Shown in pieces: positions 32,872-41,858 of a DNA stretch of 64,000 nucleotides. Under the pieces are notes generated by a model. The model saw nothing but the letters and a program-made list of their open reading frames with translations. It was not told the origin of the DNA and made no database searches. The stretch comes from Chryseobacterium sp. VAUSW3 (lineage in GTDB: Bacteria; Bacteroidota; Bacteroidia; Flavobacteriales; Weeksellaceae), in the NCBI RefSeq assembly GCF_002205795.1, contig NZ_NIUY01000002.1, positions 682,001 to 746,000 on the forward strand, written 5' to 3'. The number at the start of each line of letters is the position of its first letter. Position 1 is the first letter of the stretch. The position numbers and the translations under genes are program-made.

Positions 32872-33330
32872 ATGAAAAAAGTTTTTTTAACCTTGGTTTT
32901 CTTTTTTGCTATGATGTGTTACGGCCAGGATTTATCAGATTTCAGATTGCTATTACAGAAAGGAGAAAATTCTGAAACTGCGACAAAAACCTTAATCGCA
33001 ACCTCCCAGGAGGCTTACACCAAAACTAAAAAACCAATTTACGAAGCCTTTTATGCAGTCGGTAATTTCTTTATGGCGAAACATGCAATGAATCCGCTGA
33101 GCAAGTATTCGTATTTCAACAAAGGTAAAAAGGCAATCGAAAATGCGGTAAATAAAGATCCTAATAATCTGGAAATTCGCTTTATGCGATATATTTCGCA
33201 GGAGCAGACGCCGGCATTTTTAGGGTATAACAAAGATCTGAAAAGTGACAAAACCTTTATCTTAGCAGAATATAAAAAATCGAAAGACGAAGATCTTATC
33301 AAAAGAATTAAAATGCACCTAAAACTTTAA
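32872..33330 (+). CDS. Uncharacterised secreted protein in the carotenoid operon
   Basis: This 152-residue protein has a signal peptide (MKKVFLTLVFFFAMMCYGQ, cut near residue 19). The mature part is predicted helical and reminiscent of TPR-type repeats (AFYAVGNFFMAKHAMNPL and FNKGKKAIENAVNKDPNNLE), though no repeat is certain. The ATG at 32872 follows crtB by 11 bases; a TTG at 32857 would overlap the crtB stop. crtZ begins 6 bases after its stop, so it is firmly inside the crt operon. A periplasmic role linked to carotenoid handling is conceivable, but there is no direct evidence. Confidence 0.75.
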   Translation: MKKVFLTLVFFFAMMCYGQDLSDFRLLLQKGENSETATKTLIATSQEAYTKTKKPIYEAFYAVGNFFMAKHAMNPLSKYSYFNKGKKAIENAVNKDPNNLEIRFMRYISQEQTPAFLGYNKDLKSDKTFILAEYKKSKDEDLIKRIKMHLKL

Positions 33331-33336
33331 AAAACA

Positions 33337-33804
33337 ATGGAAACCTTACTTTATATCATGATCACACTGCTGGTTTTCGTTTCGATGGAAGGCGTTACAT
33401 GGCTTACACACAAATATATCATGCATGGCTTAGGCTGGTATTTTCATGAAGATCATCACCAACCCGGATATCCGCACCTTTTCGAAAAAAATGATTTCTT
33501 TTTTGTAATTTTTGCCATTCCCAGTATTTTGCTTTTTTATTTTGGCAGCCGGGGCGAATTAAACTGGATGTTTTTTGTGGGACTTGGAATCCTGTTTTAC
33601 GGAATAGGCTATTTTCTGGTTCATGATGTACTCATCCACCGCAGATTCAAATGGTTCGACAAAACCAACAACTGGTATTTCCGGGGCTTAAGAAAAGCGC
33701 ATAAAATTCATCACAAACATTTAGGAAAAGAAGACGGCGAATGCTTCGGAATGCTTTTCGTTCCATTGAAATATTTCCGAGAAGCTAAATTATCAACTTC
33801 ATAA
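33337..33804 (+). CDS. crtZ: Beta-carotene hydroxylase
   Basis: CrtZ is a membrane di-iron hydroxylase that adds 3-OH groups to beta-ionone rings, turning beta-carotene into zeaxanthin. All histidine boxes of the family are present in its 155 residues: HKYIMH, HEDHH, HDVLIHRR and HKIHHKH. Hydrophobic segments near 3-20, 50-70 and 75-95 span the membrane. It lies between the small secreted protein gene and the lycopene cyclase gene, 11 bases before the latter. Confidence 0.94.
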   Translation: METLLYIMITLLVFVSMEGVTWLTHKYIMHGLGWYFHEDHHQPGYPHLFEKNDFFFVIFAIPSILLFYFGSRGELNWMFFVGLGILFYGIGYFLVHDVLIHRRFKWFDKTNNWYFRGLRKAHKIHHKHLGKEDGECFGMLFVPLKYFREAKLSTS

Positions 33805-33815
33805 AAACTAAAATC

Positions 33816-34541
33816 TTGCAGTCTTATTACTATTTATTACTCGATATCCTGAGCTTTTCTGTGCCTTTTCTCTTCAGTTTCGAGCGGAAAAGAATGCACT
33901 TCATCCAGTACTGGAAAGCTTTTTTTTCGGCCATTCTCTTGGTCGGTTTATTCTTCATCGCATGGGATATTTACTTCACTTACGAAAAAGTCTGGGGCTT
34001 TAATGATGAATATTTAATCAAATTCAGAATTTTCAATATGCCGCTGGAAGAATACCTCTTTTTCCTGCTCATTCCCTACGCCAGTGTTTTTATTCATTAC
34101 TCTATGGAGTATTTTATTCCTAAAGTTATTCTGAATGAAGGCATTACCAAATGGATTACGTACGTCCTTTTTGTGATGAGTTTTTCTGTTGCTGTTTTAA
34201 ATTACGACAAAATTTATACGGTATGCAGCTTCGGTCTTTTTGCTTTGCTGATGCTGCTTCAAATCATCCACAAATGGAAGGATGCGCGACGATTTTACCT
34301 TAGTTTTATCGTCATTTACATTCCGTTTTATTTTGTTAATAATGCGTTGACAGGCAATTATTCCGAAAATCCAGTCGTTTTTTACGATGATACTGAAAAC
34401 CTCGGAATCCGCGTAGGAACTATGCCTCTGGAAGACAGTTTCTACTGTTTCACCCTTTTGTACAGTATTGTTTTAGTTTTTGAATATTTTAAAAGAAAAT
34501 GGAATTATCCGCCAGCACCCAGCAGAACAGATGAAAATTAA
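33816..34541 (+). CDS. Lycopene beta-cyclase, fused CrtYc-CrtYd type
   Basis: This 241-residue integral membrane cyclase has about seven hydrophobic helices and two tandem lycopene-cyclase domains, the heterodimer CrtYc/CrtYd of actinobacteria fused into one chain. The domain signature occurs twice: MPLEEYLFFLL in the first half (about 75-85) and MPLEDSFYCF in the second (about 203-212). It cyclises lycopene ends to beta-ionone rings. It starts at a TTG at 33816 (encoded MQSYYYLLLDILSFSVPFLF), which gives the family N-terminus; no nearby ATG would. The last 11 bases overlap the start of the SRPBCC gene. Confidence 0.88.
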   Translation: MQSYYYLLLDILSFSVPFLFSFERKRMHFIQYWKAFFSAILLVGLFFIAWDIYFTYEKVWGFNDEYLIKFRIFNMPLEEYLFFLLIPYASVFIHYSMEYFIPKVILNEGITKWITYVLFVMSFSVAVLNYDKIYTVCSFGLFALLMLLQIIHKWKDARRFYLSFIVIYIPFYFVNNALTGNYSENPVVFYDDTENLGIRVGTMPLEDSFYCFTLLYSIVLVFEYFKRKWNYPPAPSRTDEN

Positions 34542-35013
34542 AATCACCAAACAGTCGGGAATTTATACACTGACTTCAGAACAGATTCTCCCTATTTCGC
34601 TGAAAGAAGCCTGGGAATTCTTCACCGTTCCTACAAATCTGGATAAAATTACTCCTGATGAAATGAATTTTCATATCACAAATAATCCGGGTTCAGAGAC
34701 TTACCAGGGGCAAATCATCACCTACAAAATCGGCATTTTTCCTTTGGTAAAAAGCAACTGGATTACGGAGATTACGCATCTGGTGAAAGAGAAATTTTTC
34801 GTAGACGAACAGCGGTTCGGTCCGTATGCGATGTGGCATCACGAACATCATTTCGCCGAAATGCAGGACGGAAAAGTAAAAATGACAGATATTGTGAATT
34901 TTAAAATGCCTTTGGGCCTCTTTGGCGATTTAATTGCAGGAAGAGCCGTAAAGAACAAGGTGAAATTTATATTTGAAAGCCGCTATAAAATTTTAAAAGA
35001 AATCATTAAATAA
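34531..35013 (+). CDS. SRPBCC (START-like) ligand-binding protein in the carotenoid operon
   Basis: This 160-residue single START/Bet v1-like domain is of the type usually annotated as SRPBCC or cell division inhibitor-like. Segments supporting this are TSEQILPISLKEAWEFFTVP, an N-terminal strand-helix typical of the fold, and FGPYAMWHHEHHFAE with DIVNFKMPLGLFGDLIAG near the C-terminus. These domains bind hydrophobic ligands. The ATG at 34531 overlaps the cyclase gene by 11 bases, and its own stop overlaps the next start (TAATG). Binding or handling of a carotenoid or precursor is a reasonable guess from context, not shown by sequence. Confidence 0.78.
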   Translation: MKIKITKQSGIYTLTSEQILPISLKEAWEFFTVPTNLDKITPDEMNFHITNNPGSETYQGQIITYKIGIFPLVKSNWITEITHLVKEKFFVDEQRFGPYAMWHHEHHFAEMQDGKVKMTDIVNFKMPLGLFGDLIAGRAVKNKVKFIFESRYKILKEIIK

Positions 35014-36440
35014 TGAAAATATTACTCACAGGCGTTACAGGATATATTGGCAAAAGACTTCTGATACAGTTACTGGAAGAAGGTCATACCGTAGTTTGCT
35101 CTGTGAGAGACAAAAAAAGATTCAGTACGAAACTTTTTCAAAACCATCTGCATCAGTTAGAAATTATTGAAAATGATTTTTTGAATGCTGCTTCTTTACA
35201 AAATATTCCAAAAGACATACATTACGCATATTACCTGATTCATTCTATGTCTTCAGGACAAGGTGATTTTGAAGAAATGGAGAAAATTTCGGCAGAAAAT
35301 TTCAGAAATGCATTAGAGAAAACGGCAGTAAAGCAGGTTATTTTCCTTACCGGAATCATCAATGAAGAAAAACTGTCAAAACATCTTCAGTCCAGAAAAA
35401 ACGTAGAACAAGCACTGAAAAGTGAAAAATACGCGTTAACGAGTCTCCGCGCAGGAATAATCGTAGGTTCCGGCAGCGCGTCTTTTGAAATCATCCGTGA
35501 TTTGGTTGAAAAACTCCCGGTGATGATTGCTCCGAAATGGCTGAAAACAAAATGCCAGCCGATTGCAATCCGAAATGTGATTCAGTTTCTTGTAGGTATT
35601 TTAGGGAAAGATTTTACTTACAATAAAGATTACGATATCGCGGGAACAGATATTTTAACTTATAAAGAAATGCTCCTGCAGTATGCGGAAGTCCGCGGTT
35701 TGAAAAGAACAATTTTCACGGTACCTGTAATGACGCCGCAACTTTCTTCGTATTGGCTTTATTTTATTACCAGCACCACCTATTCTTTAGCTAAAAACCT
35801 GGTCGATAGCATGAAAATAGATGTCATCGCCAAAAAAAACACGTTAGCACAAGATCTCGGGATCGAATTATTTTCTTACAAAGAAGCAATTCGCCAGGCT
35901 TTTGATAAAATTAAGCAGAATGATGTACTCTCGAGTTGGTACGATTCCTTCAGCAGCCCATTTCATGCCAGAAACGTATGGCAATATCTTGAAGTTCCTA
36001 CTAAAGGCTGTTTTAAAGACATCCGCGAAATGAAAGTTGCTGATGAGGAATTATCGGCGGAAAGGGTTTTCAGCATCGGAGGAAAAACCGGTTGGTATTA
36101 TGCTGATTTCCTCTGGAAAATCCGGGGATTTTTGGATAAACTTTTTGGGGGCGTTGGGCTACGGCGCGGACGCAGAAACCTTAATTCACTCGAAGCTGGC
36201 GATTCTGTGGATTTCTGGCGTGTTTTATATGCCGATAGAGAAGAAAAACGCCTGCTGCTGTTCGCGGAAATGAAAGTCCCCGGGGAGGCTTGGCTCGAAT
36301 TTAAAATCAAGGACGGAATTCTTCATCAGGAAGCGACGTTCCGCCCGCTTGGGATATCAGGTAGACTTTACTGGTATTCGGTTTTGCCATTTCATGGTTT
36401 AATCTTCAACGGAATGCTGAGGAAACTTGCCGGTAAATAA
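35013..36440 (+). CDS. SDR (NAD(P)-binding) protein with C-terminal DUF2867 domain
   Basis: This 475-residue protein has two parts. The N-terminal part (1-290) is an atypical extended SDR with the nucleotide-binding motif TGVTGYIGKRL at residues 6-16. It lacks the usual YxxxK at the expected place. The C-terminal part (about 310-475) fits DUF2867 (WYYADFLWKIRGFLDKLFGG, GDSVDFWRV, FRPLGISGRLYWYSVLPFH). Its start overlaps the SRPBCC stop (TAATG), so the two are translationally coupled. The fusion with DUF2867 is known in many bacteria, but no reaction is established to my knowledge. It is the last gene of the crt operon, one base from the convergent ggt gene. Confidence 0.82.
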   Translation: MKILLTGVTGYIGKRLLIQLLEEGHTVVCSVRDKKRFSTKLFQNHLHQLEIIENDFLNAASLQNIPKDIHYAYYLIHSMSSGQGDFEEMEKISAENFRNALEKTAVKQVIFLTGIINEEKLSKHLQSRKNVEQALKSEKYALTSLRAGIIVGSGSASFEIIRDLVEKLPVMIAPKWLKTKCQPIAIRNVIQFLVGILGKDFTYNKDYDIAGTDILTYKEMLLQYAEVRGLKRTIFTVPVMTPQLSSYWLYFITSTTYSLAKNLVDSMKIDVIAKKNTLAQDLGIELFSYKEAIRQAFDKIKQNDVLSSWYDSFSSPFHARNVWQYLEVPTKGCFKDIREMKVADEELSAERVFSIGGKTGWYYADFLWKIRGFLDKLFGGVGLRRGRRNLNSLEAGDSVDFWRVLYADREEKRLLLFAEMKVPGEAWLEFKIKDGILHQEATFRPLGISGRLYWYSVLPFHGLIFNGMLRKLAGK

Positions 36441-36441
36441 T

Positions 36442-38127
36442 CTATTCTACTGCTACAGAATCATCACCACGCCCGTCGGCTACGGCAGTAGCATTTCCGC
36501 TTTCATCGATTACAATCATTTCTGTACGGCCGATTTGCCGAACCCTTTCAATTTTATAGTTTTTCTTTTCGAGATTTTGTAGGGTTGTTTCAGGAAAATT
36601 ATTTTCTACCATTACCGTTTCAGGCAACCACTGATGATGGAATTTTGGTGCGTTTACAGACATTCCCGGACTCAGTTTAAAATCAATAATATTTACAATC
36701 GACTGGTAAACTGATGTAGGAATCGTAGTTCCACCAGGTGTCCCCACAATAATGTAGGGCTTGCCATTTTTCATAACAATCGTTGGAGTCATGGAACTAA
36801 GCATTCTTTTTCCAGGTTCAATTTTATTCGCTTCTCCGCCCACAGCGCCAAACATATTAGGAACGCCCGGCTTTATTGAGAAATCATCCATTTCGTTATT
36901 CAGTAAAAATCCGGCTCCGGCTACCACTACTTTACTTCCGTACAAACCGTTGAGCGTTGTCGTGACTGCAACAGCATTTCCTTCTTTATCAATTACCGAA
37001 ATATGTGTAGTTTCAGGGGATTCTTTAGGTTGCGGTGTTATTTTGCCAACTTCAGAACTTGGCGTAGCTCTATTTATATTGAAACTCTTCCAACGGTTTT
37101 TTAAATACTCATCGGAGATAAGCATCGAAGTTTTGTCTGTAATAAATCCCGGGTCGCCCATAAATTCTGCCCGGTCGGCAAAAGCACGTCTTTCCGATTC
37201 TACCATAATCTGCACGGCTTCGGTGGAATTCTGCTGATATTTTTCTAAATTTTCGTAGCCCGACATTTTCAGCATCTGAGCCAGTAAAATTCCGCCACTT
37301 GATGGCAACGGCATGGAAACGATGTCGTTGCCTTTATAATTGAAAACGATGGGTTTTCTTTCTGCAACTTTATAATTTTTAAGGTCATTTAAAGTAATAA
37401 TACCGTTTCCGCGTTTCATTTCTGCGACGATTAGTTCGGCCGTTTTACCTTCATAAAAGCCTTTCTCACCGTTTTTTTGAATAAGCTTCAGCGTTTGAGC
37501 CAAATCTTTCTGAATCAGAATATCACCTTGTTTCCAGGCTGTATTTCTTTGGAAGACCGTAGGTACTTTATTGTGATCGTTAAAATACTGCATTTGATTA
37601 TTAAGCAAACTCGCTTCCTTCTCGGTAATTGCAAAACCCTGTTCTGCCAGATCAATCGCAGGCTGAATAAGCTTTTCCATAGGAAGATTTGCATGTTTTA
37701 AGGTAGCATAAAATCCTGCTACGGAGCCGGGAATACCTACTGCCAATCTTCCGTTTTGGGACAGATCGGTATTTGCTTTACCTTTTTTATCGAGGTACAT
37801 ATCCTGGGAAGCTTTTGCAGGCGCCGTTTCCCGAAAATCGATGGTAAATTTCTCACCGGTATTTTTTACTCCAACTAAAAATCCACCGCCACCGATGTTT
37901 CCTGCCTGTGGATAAACCACTGCCAAAGCGTATTGTACAGCGATTACTGCATCAAAAGCATTTCCTCCCATTTTCATTACTTTTGCGCCGGCTTCACTTG
38001 CCAGTGGGTGTGCCGAAACGACCAAACCCTTGTCTTTGGTGCGGATTTCCTTAATAATATTAATATCGGTGAACTGAGCAAATGCAAAGTGGGAAGAAAT
38101 GATGAGAAGAAACAGCGTTTTTTTCAT
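36442..38127 (-). CDS. ggt: Gamma-glutamyltransferase (secreted)
   Basis: GGT cleaves the gamma-glutamyl bond of glutathione and related peptides in the periplasm. The 561-residue precursor has a signal peptide (MKKTLFLLIISSHFAFAQ). It is expected to cleave itself before the first Thr of TTHISVID (about residue 373), which becomes the nucleophile of the small subunit. Substrate-binding features include GNIGGGGFLVG in the large subunit, and MDDFSIKPGVPN, SSMTPTIV and GTPGGTTIPTSV in the small one. All are in normal order, so activity is likely. It is monocistronic, ending one base from the convergent crt operon. Confidence 0.94.
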   Translation of the reverse strand: MKKTLFLLIISSHFAFAQFTDINIIKEIRTKDKGLVVSAHPLASEAGAKVMKMGGNAFDAVIAVQYALAVVYPQAGNIGGGGFLVGVKNTGEKFTIDFRETAPAKASQDMYLDKKGKANTDLSQNGRLAVGIPGSVAGFYATLKHANLPMEKLIQPAIDLAEQGFAITEKEASLLNNQMQYFNDHNKVPTVFQRNTAWKQGDILIQKDLAQTLKLIQKNGEKGFYEGKTAELIVAEMKRGNGIITLNDLKNYKVAERKPIVFNYKGNDIVSMPLPSSGGILLAQMLKMSGYENLEKYQQNSTEAVQIMVESERRAFADRAEFMGDPGFITDKTSMLISDEYLKNRWKSFNINRATPSSEVGKITPQPKESPETTHISVIDKEGNAVAVTTTLNGLYGSKVVVAGAGFLLNNEMDDFSIKPGVPNMFGAVGGEANKIEPGKRMLSSMTPTIVMKNGKPYIIVGTPGGTTIPTSVYQSIVNIIDFKLSPGMSVNAPKFHHQWLPETVMVENNFPETTLQNLEKKNYKIERVRQIGRTEMIVIDESGNATAVADGRGDDSVAVE

Positions 38128-38350
38128 GTCGGAAATTTCCTCAAAAATAAGAAAATGCTTTCAATTGCGAAAAGCTGTTGGATATCCTCAGCTGCGAACC
38201 TTTCAGTTGTATTCCTTTTATGCAGCGAAGTATAGCAAAAAACAGGAACAGAAAACGGAGAATGTTGCCCACAATAATATTTAGCGAATTCTGGCGGGAA
38301 AATTCTTTTAATTTTTTAAATTTGCTAAAATCAATTTCTAAATTCTACAA

Positions 38351-39313
38351 ATGGAATCCTACACGGAAAAAATTCTTATCACCGGTGCGCTGGGACAGAT
38401 TGGCACCGAACTCACCAACAGATTAGTTGAAATTCATGGCGCTGAAAATGTAATTGCTTCGGGACTCGACCGTTGGGACAAAAACCTTACTACAGCGGGT
38501 TTTTATGAAAGAATGGATGTTTCGAATACGCAACTTGTGAGACAGGTGGTAAAGGATTACGAAATTACAACCGTGTATCACCTGGCGTCTTTGCTTTCCG
38601 GGACCTCTGAAAAACAACCGCTTTTTGCCTGGAAACTCAATGTAGAACCGCTTCTAAACTTCTGCGAGATGGCAAAGGAAGGATTGCTGAAAAAAGTGTT
38701 CTGGCCAAGTTCGATCGCAGTTTTCGGGAAAGGAATTCCGAAAGAAAATGTGGGTCAGGATGTGGTTTTAAATCCTACGACCGTGTATGGAATCTCGAAA
38801 ATGGCCGGTGAAAAATGGTGCGAATACTATCATGACAAATTTGGTGTAGATGTGCGAAGCATCCGTTATCCGGGTTTAATTTCCTGGAAAACTCCCGCAG
38901 GTGGCGGAACAACAGATTACGCAGTAGAAATTTTTTATGAAGCCGTAGAACAGGGAAAATACATCAGTTTTATCTCCGAAAACACAGCGATGCCAATGCT
39001 TTACATGGATGACGCTATTAATGCAACTTTGAAATTAATGGAAGCTCCAAAAGAAAATTTAACTGTTCGTACTTCCTATAATTTGGGTGGATTATCTTTT
39101 ACACCTAAAGAGCTTGCAACTGAAATTAAAAATGAAATGCCGGATTTTGAAATTGATTACAAACCTGATTTCCGCCAGGCTATCGCCGACTCGTGGCCAG
39201 CTTCCATTGACGATTCTATCGCAAAAAAAGACTGGGGATTAACTTATGAATTCGGGATTACCGAGATGACCAAAGATATGCTGAAAAATCTTAAAGTAAA
39301 ACTCGGCAAATAA
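38351..39313 (+). CDS. L-threonine 3-dehydrogenase, epimerase-like type
   Basis: This 320-residue extended SDR oxidises L-threonine to 2-amino-3-ketobutyrate with NAD. It belongs to the epimerase-like group first described in Flavobacterium and also found in mammals, not the zinc-dependent Tdh of E. coli. The NAD motif is ITGALGQIG (10-18), the active-site Tyr and Lys are Tyr146 and Lys150 in VYGISKMAGE, and the Ser is in WPSSIAVFG. The segments RYPGLIS and FISENTAMPMLYMDDAI are typical of this enzyme group. A TAAATTTG box lies at 38317-38324. The next gene follows by 6 bases. Confidence 0.88.
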   Translation: MESYTEKILITGALGQIGTELTNRLVEIHGAENVIASGLDRWDKNLTTAGFYERMDVSNTQLVRQVVKDYEITTVYHLASLLSGTSEKQPLFAWKLNVEPLLNFCEMAKEGLLKKVFWPSSIAVFGKGIPKENVGQDVVLNPTTVYGISKMAGEKWCEYYHDKFGVDVRSIRYPGLISWKTPAGGGTTDYAVEIFYEAVEQGKYISFISENTAMPMLYMDDAINATLKLMEAPKENLTVRTSYNLGGLSFTPKELATEIKNEMPDFEIDYKPDFRQAIADSWPASIDDSIAKKDWGLTYEFGITEMTKDMLKNLKVKLGK

Positions 39314-39319
39314 CTTTTA

Positions 39320-40072
39320 ATGATTTTATTAACCTTCAACATCATTAATAATAAGCGTGATTTTAAAAACAATTACCGGCTTAATGATGGGGAGATTACA
39401 GAAATCACCATCGATAACGTTTCTTCAGTTCTGAGGATTTTAGGAAATAATAACATTCTGGCGACTTTTTTTATAGAAATTTCGTTGGTGGTTACTTTAC
39501 AGCCTTTGATAAAAAAAATAATCAGCAAAGGTCATGAAATTGCTCTATATAACGCAGATTCCAACATCACCGAAATTGAAACTGCTAAACAATTAACTGA
39601 GGCTTTCACCGAAAAACTTATCCGTGGAATAAGACAGAAAGAAGTCAACCTTTCTGTAGATGCACTGAAAAAACTAGAATTCAGCTACATTTCAAATATT
39701 GAGAACGCCAACATACTTTTCCCCCTGAAAAGGTTGCAGCGAAGCACTGAAATCATCGAGGAAAATGGCGTAAGCATTATACCGGAAAGCATTTCGCCCT
39801 ATTCGCAAATCCCATATAATGATTTTGTTTTCCAGATGGTTCCGCTGAAATTCTATCAGAACATGGTCACTGAAACATTGAAGAATGAAGATTTCATTCT
39901 TATTTACCTGAATTCCTGGCAGTTTACCGACTTCGAAAAATATCAATTCAAGATTCCGTTCTACCGGAAATACAACTCAGGCAGAAAGATGGAAGACAAG
40001 CTGGAACATTTTTTACAATGGTGTAATACCAACGAATTGGCTTGTGCTCGGATGAAGGATTTTATTTTTTGA
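39320..40072 (+). CDS. Degenerate polysaccharide-deacetylase-like protein
   Basis: This 250-residue protein follows the order of NodB-type polysaccharide deacetylases: MILLTFN at the N-terminus, ILATFFIEISL for the second strand, SKGHEIALYN for motif 2, and a C-terminal DFILIYLNSWQF. The key catalytic residues are changed. The LTFDDG motif that supplies the base and metal Asp residues reads LTFNIIN, and the second metal His of the GHExxxH motif is Tyr. No signal peptide is present. It is therefore probably an inactive relative or a protein with a new role. It sits 6 bases after the threonine dehydrogenase gene and is likely co-transcribed. Confidence 0.62.
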   Translation: MILLTFNIINNKRDFKNNYRLNDGEITEITIDNVSSVLRILGNNNILATFFIEISLVVTLQPLIKKIISKGHEIALYNADSNITEIETAKQLTEAFTEKLIRGIRQKEVNLSVDALKKLEFSYISNIENANILFPLKRLQRSTEIIEENGVSIIPESISPYSQIPYNDFVFQMVPLKFYQNMVTETLKNEDFILIYLNSWQFTDFEKYQFKIPFYRKYNSGRKMEDKLEHFLQWCNTNELACARMKDFIF

Positions 40073-40169
40073 TTGCGCGTGCAAGGTATGATCCAAATTA
40101 TAAACTCGCATTAAAATAGTAATCATTAATCAAATTTAATGTGAATTTGCAATAAATAATCAATTTTTA

Positions 40170-40201
40170 TTGGTGATTTAATTTTTTTATACTTAACTTT
40201 G
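40170..40201 (+). promoter_or_regulatory. Promoter of the T9SS cargo gene
   Basis: TTG (40170-40172) and TAACTTTG (40194-40201) are 21 bases apart and precede the ATG at 40231 by 29 bases. Confidence 0.75.
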
Positions 40202-40230
40202 AAGGTAAGTTTAACCAAATTAAATTTCTT

Positions 40231-41832
40231 ATGAAAAAAATTCTACTATTTGCCTCCTTCTTGGCAATCCCATTCTCTGGAACCGCACAGGTTTTTCAGG
40301 AAAATTTTGACGGAGCCGGCCCTGGTTTTGGTGCCTGGACATTAATTGATGTTGATGGACAAAGCCATGCTGAAGCTGTATCAGATTTTGACGCTGGTGC
40401 GTGGATTAGAAAGAACAGAGGTGGGCCAACACCTAATTACGGTGGACCAGACAATGATTTTGCAGCAGCAAGCTCCTCGTGGTATGATCCTGCCGGAACC
40501 TCTAATGATTGGTTGGTATCACCACAAATCGTTCTTCCTGCAGGGAATACTTTCCTTCAGTGGGATTCCAAAGCTCAGGATCCTGCATATCCGGACGGAT
40601 ACAAAGTAATGTTGGCGCCCAACGGCGGAAATACGGTATCGGATTTTACCATAACATTATTCGATACTGCCGCTGAAAATCCTGCATGGACTACCAGAAC
40701 TGCAAATCTTAGTGCATATTCAGGAACTACAGTTCGTGTTGCTTTTGTGAATAATTCAAATGACAAATTTGTATTGTTGGTAGATAATATTTCGGTGCAG
40801 CTTGCTCCTACTTCGCCACCAGATTGTCCTACACTTGTTTCTCCAGCCAATGCAGCTGCAGGTATAGACTATACCGCGCCTGTCACTTTAACTTGGACAG
40901 CAGCTACTAGCGGTACGGCAGCAACCAGTTACGATGTTTATCTAGGGACTTCTCCTAATCCAACAACTTTATTAGGAAATGTGCCGGGAACAACCACTTC
41001 TGCTACTGGCTTAGCACCTTCAACCACTTATTACTGGAGGGTTGTTTCTAAAAACGGAGCAGGTGATGCTACAGGATGTACAGAATTCTCATTCACAACC
41101 GCAGCAAACCCGTTCGCCCCTTACTGTGGCCCTGTTTCTATAACTTCGAACACAGAGCCAATTACTTTAGTAAATTTTGCAGGAATCAATAACGAAACAT
41201 CACCTACCCTCAATGGAACTCCGGATCACGAGAACTTTACAACTATCGTTGGAAACGTGACTCAGGGAAGCTCTTATGACATCACCCTGAAAGGAAATAC
41301 CGGCGGAAACTGGGTCAACAGATTCGCAGTGTTTATTGACTGGAATCAAAACGGTATTTTAAATGATGCGGGAGAAGTATATCAAATTACGCAAACCATT
41401 ACCAACTCTACAGGAACTGATAACGTACAGGCAGTACAGTCACTGGCCGTTCCTTCCGATGCGGTACTGGGTAACACCAGAATGAGAGTGAAGAAAATTT
41501 TCGGAACTACTAATTATCTGGATCCTTGTGCTAATGCGTCATTCGGACAGCTTGAAGATTATACCCTAAATGTGACTTCACTGGGCGTAAACGACAATAT
41601 GAAGAATGCAGTGAAAATTTATCCGAACCCTGTTGTTGAAATGTTGAATATAGAATCTCCTAACAAAGTGAAATCTGTATCAGTATTTGATGCTACCGGA
41701 AAAGTTGTTTCTACATACTCACTAAATGCTTCTAAGTCGCAGATTAACCTATCTAAACTTGCACCTGGAGTTTATGTGGTAAATATCGAAATGGAAAATG
41801 AAACCAAATCGATCAAGGTAATCAAGAAATAG
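40231..41832 (+). CDS. Secreted multidomain protein with type IX secretion tail
   Basis: This 533-residue extracellular protein has a signal peptide (MKKILLFASFLAIPFSGTAQ). Next comes a choice-of-anchor J (cleaved-adhesin-like) jelly-roll domain (about 21-190, FQENFDG to FVLLVDNISV). A fibronectin type III-like domain follows (about 200-290, TAPVTLTWTAATSG to TTYYWRVVSKNGAG), then a GEVED domain (about 295-450, VFIDWNQNG, ending FGQLEDYTLNV). The type A T9SS sorting domain (about 458-533) has KIYPNPV, VFDATGKVV, LAPGVYVV and IKVIKK. The sorting domain directs secretion across the outer membrane and attachment to the cell surface. It has its own promoter and terminator. Adhesion is a reasonable guess; there is no enzymatic domain. 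Confidence 0.88.
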   Translation: MKKILLFASFLAIPFSGTAQVFQENFDGAGPGFGAWTLIDVDGQSHAEAVSDFDAGAWIRKNRGGPTPNYGGPDNDFAAASSSWYDPAGTSNDWLVSPQIVLPAGNTFLQWDSKAQDPAYPDGYKVMLAPNGGNTVSDFTITLFDTAAENPAWTTRTANLSAYSGTTVRVAFVNNSNDKFVLLVDNISVQLAPTSPPDCPTLVSPANAAAGIDYTAPVTLTWTAATSGTAATSYDVYLGTSPNPTTLLGNVPGTTTSATGLAPSTTYYWRVVSKNGAGDATGCTEFSFTTAANPFAPYCGPVSITSNTEPITLVNFAGINNETSPTLNGTPDHENFTTIVGNVTQGSSYDITLKGNTGGNWVNRFAVFIDWNQNGILNDAGEVYQITQTITNSTGTDNVQAVQSLAVPSDAVLGNTRMRVKKIFGTTNYLDPCANASFGQLEDYTLNVTSLGVNDNMKNAVKIYPNPVVEMLNIESPNKVKSVSVFDATGKVVSTYSLNASKSQINLSKLAPGVYVVNIEMENETKSIKVIKK

Positions 41833-41858
41833 TAAGAAACTTCATCAATATTAAATTT

